Source of the DNA: Ephydatia muelleri
Taxonomy: Eukaryota; Porifera; Demospongiae; Spongillida; Spongillidae
Length of the DNA: 64,000 nucleotides
Assembly (NCBI GenBank): GCA_013339895.1
Contig: JABACO010000003.1
Location: forward strand, 2,962,812-3,026,811
Direction: 5' to 3'
Part shown: positions 51,901 to 62,565 of the stretch, piece after piece
Layout of the letters: each line of letters opens with the position of its first letter
How positions within the stretch are numbered: the first letter of the stretch is position 1
Program-made: the position numbers and the translations under genes
The notes under the pieces: generated by a model
Database searches by the model: none
What the model was told of the DNA's origin: nothing
What the model saw: only the letters and a program-made list of their open reading frames with translations

Positions 51901-54900
51901 CTGCCTGAATCAGTTCCGCTGCTTACTGCCGCTTCCGCACGTGACCTCTGACCTTTCGGTATCTTACGCACAAAATGCCTCTGCCATATCTCATAGCTGT
52001 CAGTTAGTACATGAATATGTTTCTTGCCGACTTCCATTTCTGTACTGTCATAAGGAAAATAGACAACAAATTCGGTGGAACTAATCATTTCTTTGACTTT
52101 TCCTAACAGCATAGTGTTCCCCCCACGAGCTCCAAAGTTTCTCTCACTCCATTTTTCCACCTCTCTGTCGCTGTCAAAAATTTTGGCATAAACCCATACA
52201 GAATGACCAACTCTAATGTCTTGCTTCGACATTCCTTTGGCAAGGGCTGTTTGACCGTAATATGAGTATTTCGATTAAATGAATTAAATTCCCAATTAGG
52301 TTGTGGGCTATGAATTGTTTATGTTGGGGTATGAATTTTTTATCTATGCACAGCTTGGAACATGTAAATTTGTCTTGATTGTTCCTGTGTTCATAATATA
52401 GTCAGATGAAATAAAATAGGTTTCCAAGCTGCCAAACAGAGTAAATTCTCTAACCGTTATGTGGCATATAGCTTCAAAATTTCAATCAATAGAGATACTT
52501 CATTATAAGCATTACTGATAGGAAGATTTCAACTTTTTTTTTCCATCAAGTTTAACTTTGTTTATCTACTGTGTTTGATTGGAAGATACTGCCTCAATTT
52601 TTGCAGTACTAAAAGATCATCTTGTATGTGTTGAAAATTATAAGTACAAAGAACTCAACATTTTCCAAACTCATAGTATAAATAGTAATGAAAAGGTATG
52701 CCTTATTGTCACCATTTGGTGACAATAGGCCCGTACAACTTAACAGTAGCCTGACGTTTTGTATGACGCGTAATTGCACGTGATATCCTGTACAGGGTTG
52801 TTACGCCTTCGTGACGAACAATCTGGACAATGTTGGCTACGTCGTCGGAGGAATCGGAATTGTCTTTGGCGTCTTGGAGGTCAGTAGATGCGTCATGAGC
52901 AATATAACACTACAATGCAGTATGCATGCTTGTTATTAGAATACACTCTTGGCCAAAGCATTTGCTCTACTACTTTAGAGAGTGAATTGAAGCGTTGCAT
53001 TAATGGTCATATTCATCTCTCCTGTGCTAATTATGGTGTCCCTAAAAATGACATTACAAAAGGGAAATATATGGGACAGTTCACGAGAAAATTGCACCAC
53101 TCATATATTATAAAAATGTTATAAAAATGCATCACGTTTGCATCGCTATAACTTCCCAACGATTAACGCTATCGACAATCCTATTTTCACCACTTCATAC
53201 TGCACCATTTCTCTACAGTAAAATGCATTTTGGAGTCTTGGACTATATCCGTGCCGACGTTCCTACGTGCGATACCCCCTGGGGTTCAAAACTACCATAT
53301 CTTCGTGTAGGAGCGGTCAAATCGCTTCAAATTTGGTATGTAGGTAGAGAGGTCCTATACCTATCGATTTGTTCTGTTCGTTAATTTTTATGCCATCTGT
53401 TACGGAGATACAGTTGAATAAACTACGTGCACGTTTTCCCGCTTGATTCGCGCCAATGTAATAATCCCCGCCTCCCCATACATTGAGCGGAGCGCAATTT
53501 GCCCAAATCATTGGCGCGAAACGAGCGCGAAAATGTGCACGTAGTTTGTTCAACTGTATCTCCGTAACGGATTGCATAAAAATTAACGAACAGAACAAAT
53601 AGATAGATATAGGACCTCTCCACCTACAAACCGAATTTGAAGCGATTTGATTACTCCTACACGAAGATATGGTAGTTTTGAACCCCAGGGGGTATCGCAC
53701 GTAGGAACGTCGGCACGGATATAGTCCAAGACTCCAAAATGCATTTTACTGTAGAGAAATGGTGTAGTATGAAGTGGTGAAAATAGGATGTCAATAGCGT
53801 TAATCGTTGGGAAGTTATAGCGATGCAAACGTGATGCATTTTTATAACATTTTTATAATATATGAGTGGTGTAATTTTCTCGTGAACTGTCCCATATGAC
53901 TCTATGCAAAAACCTCTAGCCTCATTTGATTTTGGGCGTATGTAGATCTGATGATGTCGTGTCATTACATCATACCCACGTGTTCTGTATTAGTGACCCT
54001 CCATCTCCACCCACCACCTCTTGACAAGCAAATTGCTCCATGTTGTGTGTGCTGCTTCTGTTTGATGGTGTGTGGAGGTGTGTATGTGGAGGTGAGGGTG
54101 TGGAGGAGAGGCATGTGGAGGTGATGGTATGTGGAGGTGATGGTATGTGGAGGTGTGAATGTGTGAAGGGATGGGTGTGGAGGTGTAGAGGTGCTGGATG
54201 GGATCTAGGTGGATTGCGCTACAACCACACAGTTGATGGACTGTGTGCACACCTTAGCTGTCTTTCATAGTCTAAAGTATTTCAACGTGTAGTTACCACA
54301 CCTGTTGAGATTAGATCAAACTCTTTGTTATTCTTTTGAGATTATGTAATGCTGAAAGGGGATCAGGTATTAATTTGGCCTGAGGATATGCTCATGCCCC
54401 CCTGAAGGAGGTTGTAGAAAATTTCAGCCCTCCACTCCACTGTGCAGTAAATCAGCCAACCATTCTGTGTCACAGGAATGAAAATTTACCATAGAAGTTG
54501 TAGCTTGCGGCAAGAAAGCTAAAAGCTCCTGATCTAATAATCAGTCTTATGTAGTGGATTTACGAAATGTTGTGTTGTGTTTGTGACAAGTAAATAAAAA
54601 AATTCTCTAACTAGAAAGTTGTTGGTATATAGGATTGACCAATGGTGGTGTAAAAAGCACAGAAACAAGAGTGACAGAAATTTGACTGGATTATTGAAAT
54701 AGGTCTATATTTAGCCCATTACTCATTGTAACGTTAGTGTGCTAAATATAGGCCTATTTCAATAATCCAGTCAAATTTCTGTCACTCTTGTTTCTGTGCT
54801 TTTTACACCATCATAGGTCAATCCTATAAACTTTCTCGTTAGATAATGTTTTTATTTACTTGTTTCATATGTTTTTTTCTCTGTGGTAGTAGCGCGTCTT

Positions 54901-57900
54901 TATACACGTATGTGGTCACAATTCAATATTCGAAGGGAGGGAGGTTAAAAAATTTAATAATTGAAATTATAAGTATATGAGTTTTTAATGTACTGTACGG
55001 TTCCCCTGCCTTGTCCTCTTCCTCTCCCCCTCTGATCTCGGCGGCCTGGTTCCGGCCATGAGAGCCATGCGGGTGGTGGTGGCAGCAGGCGAAGTGATGG
55101 TGGAGGCACTGGTGCCAATACTGGTGCCGGTGGTGGGGCTGGTGCAGGTAGCAGTGTCCCTTACATGCATGCTGTACACATGTTGCATGCACATCTTCCT
55201 ATAGCTTTTTAATGCTAGTGCAATACAACATGCCATGACATACCTTTGGGTGGTAGTGGTAGTTCGGTGACCCCTGCGATACCGCTTCCTCTTGGCAGCA
55301 CGTTTAGCCAATCGGACAGCGGGGTCATTCCAATACCGATTCCTTTCAGATGCAGCTGAATTGTCCTCGTATTTCTGCCTTTTAGCAGCACGGTTCTCCT
55401 CGAGGTCCTCTTGATATCGCTGCCTTTTAGCAGCACGGTTCTCCTCGACGTCCTCTTAATATCGCTGCCTTTTAGCAGCGCGGTTCTCCTCAAGGTCCTC
55501 TTGTTATCGCTGCCTTTTAGCAGCACGGTTCTCCTCGACGTCCTCTTGATATCGCTGCCTTTTAGCAGATTGCTTAGATTCAATATCTGCGTTGTAGCTG
55601 TCGCGTACAGAGGCCTACTTCTTTTCGGGATCGGCCTTGTAGCGCGCTCGGGCTTTCTTGTGATAAAGTATTGTCTTGGTTTTGAAGGTATTCCGCTCGT
55701 TGCTTAGATCTCTTCTTTCGATTACGTGAATGCATTTAACTTCACTAGCCAAAGTATCCATTATAGAACACCAAATAAATTTCGTGCAGGTTGGAGTATT
55801 TATACTGCATGCTGTATAAATAACTTCATTAAACAATAATAAACTTCTGCATACAACTTCATACCAATTCCTATATAGAACTTGCTACCACATGAGGTAC
55901 TTTTCGCTGTAGTCTTTCTAGGTGTCTATATGACCTTAAGGGGCACCGTGCAGGTGAATTCCAAAGCGATAGGTGCTATTGCCGTTCTTCAAAACCATTC
56001 GTAGCTCGTGTTATACCTTCCTAAGGAAGAAGAAGAAGAAGACGACCAAGAATTTTTTAGGACTGGGCACGTAACATAGGAGTTTGTTTGTTTCTCTAAA
56101 AGTGCACCGTTTTATGACACGGAACAAACGTAGAACTGTAGATCTTTGAGTTCTCGTTCCATCGTGACAAAGAGATAAGCGATCCGTTTCTCCGTTGTCC
56201 CTCCAGACGTGAGTGAAGTTTTTAAAAATGATATTCATCAATCTTCAATCAATCCTATATTGAACCTGCTGCCACAGGTTCAGATTGTATCACATGTCTG
56301 TGTGTTTGAGTAAAAACGTGCAACAAGCTACAATGGTGACCCTAAATCCTGAAACGTATTTAATGGCCGAAGAATATGCAGTTTCCCTCAAACTACCGAC
56401 CTTCTGGACTTCCCAACCTTTGCAAGCCATGGCGCAGTTTACTCTTCGTAAGATTAACTTCTGACGAGACTATGTACTGTTTTGTGCTCGCAGCACTCAA
56501 CCAGGTGACTGTGGCCCGCTTCATGGACCTGATCAGTCAGCCACTGGCTAATGACAAGTACAAAGCATTGAAAACCTGGTTTTGGTCTCAGAGCACGGGA
56601 GCTCCTGACTTTTCCATTTTCGCACGCTAAGTGATTCCAAGCTCTCTGCCTTAATGGACTAAATGTTAGCTTTACTTGTAGACCACTCTCCATTCATGTT
56701 TGCTTTTCGAACAACCTTTTCTCCAGCAACAACAGTGAGGACATCCCAGTTCAGTGGGCAGGTGCACAATGAACGGACTACTGCCAGCTAGCTAGAAATA
56801 AATAAATAAATAACCACACTTACTGGGATATGAGGTTTAGTGTAGTGCTATTCAGTGAAGAACATCTGAAGACCAAAGTGCAGCCTTTCCCTGACAAGTT
56901 GTCCATCACGCCATCACACCTGAGGTGAGGAAGCTAGTAAATATAGACTACCCTGCGACTGTTTGGAAAAGGAGCAGGCAGTCACCGATGATGGCCGTAG
57001 TAACCAGCCATAGCAATGGCCTCCTTTCTACCTAACACCATCTCACACCTGTCATCTCACTGTCTACCTCCTGACAGAGATTGGCAGCAGCCAAAGCCAA
57101 GTTCGACAGCATGCAAGCCATGCAAGCCATGGGCATAATTTGATGATCATCTAGTCCATGGGCGTTTCCTCTACACCTGTCATCGGGTTCTGGTGACTAC
57201 AGACATCTCAATGATGTCATAGTACCTGCCCCATGTTCAAGATTTCTCAACCGCCTCACTGAAGATCAACCTGGTGTGATTCCTGTTGTGGTTGGTTCAG
57301 CTGCTGCTGTGTGTGCACAAACTCACGTCTCCCACTGGATTACTCGTTTTGTCATTCCTGTTGACATGTCATCTGACATTAGAGGGCAGACAGAAATAAT
57401 TTCAGTAGACAGACTTAAGCCTGCACACGTTGATTTTGGAGTTTAAGTCGCACAACCTAGACCCTGGGGACCACCCAACATGCTGCCCTTCAAATCCACG
57501 ACATGCCAAACACATCCGTGCCTTGGCGCACCAGATCGCCTCACTGAAGATCAACCTGGTGTGATTCCTGTTGTGGTTGGTTCAGCTGCTGCTGTGTGTG
57601 CACAAACTCACGTCTCCCACTGGATTACTCGTTTTGTCATTCCTGTTGACATGTCATCTGACATTAGAGGGCAGACAGAAATAATTTCAGTAGACAGACT
57701 TAAGCCTGCACACGTTGATTTTGGAGTTTAAGTCGCACAACCTAGACCCTGGGGACCACCCAACATGCTGCCCTTCAAATCCACGACATGCCAAACACAT
57801 CCGTGCCTTGGCGCACCAGATCGGCAGTAAAGTCCAACCGCCACTCTGTGTCTGGGGGGGGCAGGGGGATTTACATGAGTGTTTTGTGGTTGTATCACAA

Positions 57901-58023
57901 CATGCTGCACTTACATGCTTTGCGGTCTTGTGTACATTGTATCCATTACAGATAGTAGCCATCTTGGTGTCTTGTGGCCTCATCTACTGCATCTGGAACA
58001 GCGAGAAGGAGGTCAGCGTTTGA
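48967..58023 (+). CDS. Tetraspanin A, complete
   Basis: Seven exons: 48967-49038, 49108-49296, 49389-49463, 49525-49623, 49694-49894, 52796-52879, 57952-58023; 263 aa. TM1 in exons 1-2 (FRILFIILNSLFF, LIGLAILALGIWLL), TM2 in exon 2 (VVVVIGVVTAIICLLG), TM3 in exon 3, large loop in exons 4-6, TM4 in exons 6-7 (VVGGIGIVFGVLE, IVAILVSCGLIYCIW), tail NSEKEVSV. The loop has KCCGVDNYTDYF and seven further Cys, more than usual, plus N-glycosylation sites. Intron phases and the exon 1/2 boundary match tetraspanins B and C, so the three are probably tandem-derived paralogues. Intron 5 holds the piggyBac; intron 6 is 5 kb of mobile DNA, while other introns are under 100 bp. Confidence 0.93.
49910..52739 (-). 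mobile_element. Complete piggyBac element with TTAA target duplication
   Basis: A 2,830-bp insertion bounded by TTAA at 49906-49909 and 52740-52743, the signature of piggyBac transposition. Both ends start GTTGTA inward and carry near-palindromes of GTGTCACCATTTGGTGACAC type: two at the low end (49919-49937, 49948-49968) and one at the high end (52707-52725). These are likely transposase-binding subterminal repeats. The element lies in intron 5 of tetraspanin A in antisense orientation, and the same junction is present in the left arm. Confidence 0.93.
50235..52232 (-). CDS. piggyBac transposase, full length
   Basis: A 665-residue open frame without introns. From the N-terminus: a beta-rich segment (about residues 5-80, VWVYAKIF and FVVYFPYD), an acidic linker (about 105-127), the dimerisation/insertion region, and the DDE core with Asp at about 310 (LDESM), 395 (FIDSW) and 509 (AVDAFN). 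A C-terminal Cys/His domain (about 614-655) ends in a basic tail that may act in nuclear import. The frame is intact and all catalytic positions are present, so the element could be active or recently so. The N-terminal segment is not part of every piggyBac; its role is unknown. Start chosen because it opens a continuous frame 508 bp inside the TTAA. Confidence 0.93.
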   Translation of the reverse strand: MSKQDIRVGHSVWVYAKIFDSDREVEKWSERNFGARGGNTMLLGKVKEMISSTEFVVYFPYDSTEMEVGKKHIHVLTDSYEIWQRHFVRKIPKGQRSRAEAAVSSGTDSGSDDEIEQEEGEEQEEMDSSNPITSASNVLPWVFEPILEDPRSVMYPSIKPKLRCGELQYNDSSVDTSLIWILFTKYFPIAFAEECIIPQTNLAAELDDEWTSPLTIGEFLTFLGAICFMICYPLGGSRRRYWHWMGDEIFPAANLGRFIQWRRFELICKYLTLGNNGLPNDKLRYWREWLLAVKTCFQCALIPGRNIILDESMIRNKNFKAADCVIYIRRKPEPWGHELWTVVDKESGICTNFELNEGKEITRQLKYFAEFGATTATTLRLLEPYFESHRLVFIDSWFQSVKTATELKRRGLDSLGVVKTAHKNYPREDLEARCMNEAGAVASAHVNILDDNVVLHAVQWRSSSHHKLTLLSTASSSAPAGTPYIRPCGKEIPRPDIVELWYDSYGAVDAFNHCKVGGGKNGWEHHLKVQERPNLPLFSGMMSLIDANIYRSMAYFFPQAHSKTTHVEMRQMLVKALLMNPLTVVLPEKRTFSQSTEHRPAFFGHDKRKRCVMCSRKGLERETSLSDMYCTYCGVDAGTFCRHSSGRKCWEEHINNGIPSRKRRK
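53073..53893. mobile_element. 821-bp foldback element in tetraspanin A intron 6
   Basis: Long terminal arms of about 370 bp are inverted copies: GGGACAGTTCACGAGAAAA at the left and its complement at the right. The match continues through the arms to a short spacer near 53450-53510. A few substitutions separate the arms. Flanked by AT-type dinucleotides that could be a TA or AT target duplication. Open frames inside are mirrored and probably non-coding. Confidence 0.8.
53894..54583. other. Intron sequence with GGAGGTG-type minisatellite
   Basis: GT/GGA-rich units such as GATGGTATGTGGAGGTG repeat irregularly between about 54060 and 54200. The rest is AT-rich intron with no feature I recognise. 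Confidence 0.55.
54584..54863. mobile_element. 280-bp foldback element in tetraspanin A intron 6
   Basis: Inverted arms of about 125 bp from ACAAGTAAATAAAAA to TTTTTATTTACTTGT, with a 30-bp spacer at about 54714-54745. Arms are over 90 percent identical by eye. MITE-like and non-coding. Confidence 0.8.
54923..56290 (-). pseudogene. Dead inverted copy of the basic-repeat mobile gene
   Basis: Reverse-strand relative of 59365-60391 with the module at 61960-62340. It shares the 5' flank (GGAGGGACAACGGAGAAACG), a CTTCTTCTTCCTTAGGAAGG segment, the RSKQRAEYLQ-like start (frameshifted), four repeats of AAKRQRYQE type, and the RGHRTTTTTQRY end. In-frame stops interrupt it after DPEKK and in at least two repeat units (CGATAA, TATTAA). 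It lies in intron 6 of tetraspanin A, antisense to it. Confidence 0.8.
56330..57740 (+). pseudogene. Decayed Ty3/gypsy retrotransposon remnant
   Basis: Short conserved blocks appear in polyprotein order but in shifted frames with stops: a capsid-like segment (FVLAALNQVTVARFMDLIS and DKYKALK, near 56480-56570), an RLAAAKAKFD block like the start of reverse transcriptase (near 57080), a GDYRHLNDVIVP block (near 57195), and the terminal SVDRLKPAH motif usual after the integrase (57410 and 57695). Most of the polymerase is missing. No terminal repeats were found. Non-functional. Confidence 0.7.
57252..57822. repeat. 285-bp direct tandem duplication
   Basis: Two adjacent copies, 57252-57536 and 57537-57821, appear identical by eye and cover the integrase-end segment and the flanking CCTTCAAATCCACGACATGC sequence. 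Either a very recent duplication or an assembly duplication. Confidence 0.85.
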
Positions 58024-58064
58024 AGCAAACTGCAAAACTGTAGAGAACACAACTCTTTGTTGTC

Positions 58065-58160
58065 TTAGAGGTGTTTAATTGTTTCTGCTAAGCTTGTGTG
58101 TATGTATGTATCTCTTTAGAGGTGTTTAATTGTTTCTGCTAAGCTTGTGTGTATGTATGT
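58065..58160. repeat. 51-bp direct repeat after tetraspanin A
   Basis: Two copies of TTAGAGGTGTTTAATTGTTT followed by CTGCTAAGCTTGTGTGTATG, period 51, in the 3' untranslated or downstream region. Confidence 0.85.
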
Positions 58161-59364
58161 TATTGTACTGTTGTGTCACAATTACTGTGTGATTGGTTCC
58201 AGGCTATTGCTCTAGGTGGGGCAGTTGTGTATGTAACCCGCTCAGATAACATCTTCCTACAAACGGCTACTGGATTCAGGAAATAGCAGATCACGAGTGA
58301 TGTGCGGCAGAGATAATATATAGAGGGGAGTGGAAACGGGCCCATGCACTTTTCACTCGAACCAACAAATGTATGCGTGCAAACAAATAGGGCAATTATC
58401 ATCACAGGACGGCCGATCATCCGTAGCAAGTTAGAAACAACCATAGAACTCACCTTTGACACAATACCAGCCCTAACGTAGTCGCGCGCTAGATTCGGAT
58501 GCTAAAATATGAACCAAGAGCTACAAGACAGCGTCAGATTTAGCGATCTAGCTTACACGATAAAGGCTACACTGTCCCACAAAATTACCATATCCAACGC
58601 TCTGTTGGAGCGGTTCTGAGCACTGCCATTGAAACAAACAACACCACGCAACAATTTAACTATCCTTGCGCAAATTATAAAAAGCCAAGAAAAGGCCATT
58701 GATTCATAAGATACTGTCCCACAAAACACGGCGCTCCGGCATTTTGGCAAACTGAATGCTCGAAACAGTGCAATAGAACACTCGCAGCCTTCAAAAAAGA
58801 GCAACACGTAGTGCATGTGATAGCGAACTTGAAAATTACAATCAAAAAAGCCTTTTCCTTTTAGTTCAAACAAACCAGCAAGTTATAGCAGAGATATTAT
58901 CTCTGGTTATAGACTCTGGCCTCACTTATACGCAGGTGCGATTCGGATGGCACGCGAAGAAGCTCACGTGACGCATTGCCAATCCAACGTTCGTGAGTAT
59001 GAACAATTGTTTTAATGAATTATAATTATAGCAATAATTTTAAAAGGCATTCGTGCACGTGCTGTGTGAATGTGAAAACACTTCAAATGTTGGTATAAAG
59101 TTGTAAACGTTACTTAATTAAGGTACGATGCTGCTTGTTTTTCATTTTTTTGCGTCTCAAAGTCGCTGTGCTTACGGTATCAAATGTAATAATTCAAAAT
59201 GCACCGAGCTTGACGTGCATCAGTGTTCGACAATAGTCAGGTCCGTAATGTGAGTAGGTGCCGTACATGTACATACATTCATGCGCTTGCATTTTAAACT
59301 TGACGTCGCTGATTTCTGAGACCTACTTCACAAGCGAAACCTACGTCACAAGCGAGACCCGCGG
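58161..59364. other. Intergenic, nothing recognised
   Basis: No recognised gene. The motif ACTGTCCCACAAAA occurs twice (58571 and 58714), which may mark an old repeat. A minus-strand frame at 58553-58873 is hydrophobic but resembles nothing I know. A CTCACGTGACGC E-box lies near 58964. Confidence 0.4.
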
Positions 59365-59894
59365 CATCTGAACCTGCTGCGTATGATTGAGGAATGATGA
59401 ATGTCATTAAAATTTTTAAATCGCGTCGGGAGGGACAACGGAGAAACGGATCACTTATCTCGTTGCAGCAATCGAACGACAACACCAAGATCTACGTTTT
59501 CATGCTAGTTTCATGTCATTAAACTATGCGCTTCCAGACAAACAAAGAACCTGCTTCTCGTGCCCATTCCCAAAAAAATTGTTCGTCGTCGTCTTCTTCC
59601 TTAGGAAGGTATAACTCGAGCTACGAACGGTTTTAAAGAACGACAATAGTACCAATCTCTTCAGAATTTACCGGCACGTTATCCTAGCATGTCATTTGGA
59701 CACATATCACATCTAGAAAGAAACTACAGCGAGAAATACCTTATTTGGTTGCAAGTTCTATGGCCATCTAGCAAGTTCTTAATAAAATGTATAATTTTAG
59801 GGAGTATAAATACTCCAACAGGCACTAAATTTGTGTTCCTATCGCAGTTTAATAGTCGTTACTTAATTTGGCTAGTGAAGTTGTTTTTCTAAAA

Positions 59895-60391
59895 ATGCCT
59901 TCGCGTAATCAAAAGAAGAGATCTAAGCAACGAGCGGAATACCTCCAAAAACGAGAAGATATTTTGTCACAAGAGAACAAGGCTAAAGCCCGAGCGCGCT
60001 ACAAGGCCGACCCTGAAAAGAAGGCCTCTGTACGCGACACCTACAAGGCCGACCCAGAAAAGAAGAAGGCCTCTGTACGCGACACCTACAACGCAAATGC
60101 TGTATCTAAGCGTGCTGCTAAAAGGCAGCGATATCAAGAGGGCGTCGAGGAGAACCGTGCTGCTAAAAGGCAGCGATATCAAGAGGGCGTCGAGGAGAAC
60201 CGTGCTGCTAAAAGGCAGCGATATCAAGAGGGCGTCGAGGAGAACCTTGCTGCTAAAAGGCAGCGATATCAAGAGGGCGTCGAGGAGAACCGTGCTGCTA
60301 AAAGGCGGATATACAGGGGCAATTCAGCTACCATTAAGGCAGCTAGGAGTCGGTATTGGAAGGGTCGTAGAACTACCACTACCACCCAAAG
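59895..60391 (+). CDS. Exon 1 of mobile gene: basic KRQRYQ repeat protein
   Basis: Open frame of about 165 codons from ATG at 59895 (MPSRNQKKRSKQRAEYLQ) to a GTATGT donor. It is highly basic: two ADPEKKKASVRD units, then four exact 45-bp units encoding AAKRQRYQEGVEENR, then a GRRTTTTTQRY end. The alternating basic and acidic helical repeats suggest a nucleic-acid-binding or coiled region. All repeat units are open, unlike the inverted copy. Identity of the family not established. Confidence 0.55.
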
Positions 60392-60972
60392 GTATGTTAT
60401 AAATAGCATGCTGTATGTAGCATTTAAAGTCTAAGGGCTGCTTTCTTACGTGCTAATGTAAGTTGCTCATGGCTTCCTGTCATGCACACATTAACACATT
60501 TCTTGTACGCTTGCATGCATATTATCAGATGTACAGTAAGGCTTCCCAGTTAGGTCAATGTTTGTACAAAAGGTTATTTGTGCATGCATCTGTGTCTGTT
60601 ACATTGTAATTAGTTATCTGATGTTGAAAGAAAGGACTACACAGTTATCTGATGTTGAAAGAAAGGACTACACACGTGTGTATAGTACAAGTCAGTCATG
60701 CGCATCCACCCCTTGCTGCAGCTGTGTTTAATTGTTATCAGATGTACAGTAAGGCTTCCCACAAGTAAAAGTTCCCCCATGTACATGTAAAGGGTCAATC
60801 TTTGTTGTTTTAAAGGTCCACTACACGTGTGTACAGAAGTGTTACCCAAAATTGAGTTGCATGAAAATGAAATAATTCATGTAATGCGCAATTGGTGAAA
60901 TGTTTTGATACATGTATAAGGCATAATGTATGGTAAAATAAAAGTACTGCAACCCTATCTTCTCCCATATAG
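60392..60972. other. Intron of mobile gene
   Basis: Holds a 31-bp tandem pair (GTTATCTGATGTTGAAAGAA type, near 60611 and 60642) and GTACAGTAAGGCTTCCCA repeated at 60531 and 60744. Ends in the acceptor TCCCATATAG. Confidence 0.5.
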
Positions 60973-62256
60973 TTACTCCCTGTTTGAGCCCAACTCTCGC
61001 ACACTAGCAGAGTATGGAGTGAGGCTTGATAAAGCAATTCTTAGGGATAGTGAGCTTCTGAGGGAAGTAAACAATGCTTTTTGCAATAGCCATCCATTGC
61101 TAGCTCAAAAGGTTGTTACAAGATCTGCCCGTGCAGCAGTAAGTAAGATTAGTGCAGATGCATTACTTGCTAAAGCACTCAGTGTACGAAGATCACAGGC
61201 AGGGTTACTGCTAAAAACTATCCGTAAGGTTAATGCAAAGAAGTTGCAAGAGAGTGATATTTTAGTCGGGCATAGGTTTCATACTGCTGGGGCTGAACAT
61301 TACTTCTTTGATAATTTGTACACTCACACAAAACAGCATGGAGCCATTCCAGTAGACCTCAATGGTAGGTGTGTAGTGGCAGAGGAGATAAAGGACAGGG
61401 ATAAGGTCACCATGCGCCCTTTGAAATGGAAATGTACAAATGAGTGTCGCAAGCTCACTAGTGAAGAAGTAGCAATAGTGTTAAAAACAAATTCATTGTT
61501 CCAAAAGTCCATTGAAGACCTCAGAGCTGGGCTTGATGTTCTTGATTCAGGGTGTGGTCATGTTCATTATGATGTCACTTTGAAATCACATTCTGGGTTT
61601 ATTGAACAGCTTGGGCATCCTATTTATTGTGAGCTTCCAGAATGCTCTAGTCCATTGCGACTTATTAGGGCAGCTATGCCTCACTTTCCTGCATTACGGA
61701 CTTTCACTAGGCTACTTTACAAAGCTTGCAAATGTCACATGACCATTTTGGCTATTGATTCAGCACTCGCTAGTGGGAATATTGAAGAGCTTATACCATT
61801 TATGGGCATGAAGGACAATTTGTCAGATTTGTTTAGTGAGGATGGAGTTGAGCATGCCGTAGTTAGTGAAGACCATTCATCATCTGGTCTAGGCTGCATT
61901 GAGAGAGACTTGAAAGTTACGCGTGCTGACCTTATAGCTGAGCTACATCATCCCGAAAAGAAGAAGGCCTCTGTACGCGACAGCTACAAGGCCGATCCCG
62001 AAAAGAAGAAAGCCTCTGTACGCGACAGCTACAACGCAGATATTGAATCGAAGCAATCTGCTAAAAGGCAGCGATATCAAGAGGACGTCGAGGAGAACCG
62101 CGCTGCTAAAAGGCAGAAATACGAGGACAATTCAGCTGCCATTAAGGCATCTGAAAGGAATCGGTATTGGAATGACCCCGCTGTCCGATTGGCTAAACGT
62201 GCTGCCGAGAGGAAGCGGTATCGCAGGGGTCACCGAACTACCACTACCACCCAAAG
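60973..62256 (+). CDS. Exon 2 of mobile gene: body domain fused to basic repeats
   Basis: Open frame of about 428 codons between a TATAG acceptor and a GTATGT donor. The first part (YSLFEPNSRTLAEY, LLAQKVVTRS, HFHTAG-like, LKWKCTNECRKL) has Cys pairs and may bind zinc; a middle part has CGHVHYDVTLKSHSG and YCELPEC. From about 61950 it changes abruptly into KKKASVRD and AAKRQRYQ repeats and ends RGHRTTTTTQRY, just as exon 1 does. The fusion looks like exon-1 sequence copied onto the body exon. Function unknown. Confidence 0.55.
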
Positions 62257-62565
62257 GTATGTCATGGCATGTTGTATTGCACTAGCATTAAAAAGCTATA
62301 GGAAGATGTGCATGCAACATGTGTACAGCACGCATGTAAGGAAGGGATCTGCACAAAACCATTCACTTCACATGTCATGGTGACCCAACTGTTGTATATT
62401 GTCCGTTGTGACCTAATATTGGGGTGTCATCCTTAATCTGATGTACAAAAGGGCTTCCTTATCTGATGTACAACAGCAGCCTGCCTACAACTGTGTATGA
62501 ATTTAATTGCATTTGTTAGGGTCAAGCACTGAAAATTACTGCAACCATATCCTTCTCCCATATAG

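Noticed and set aside
53127..53965. Mirrored frames in the 821-bp foldback as coding sequence
   Set aside because: The same peptide appears on both strands because the DNA is an inverted repeat; no start context or family match.
58160..58873. Minus-strand frames downstream of tetraspanin A as an extra membrane protein
   Set aside because: Short hydrophobic frames without convincing splice sites or homology; the region contains repeated ACTGTCCCACAAAA.
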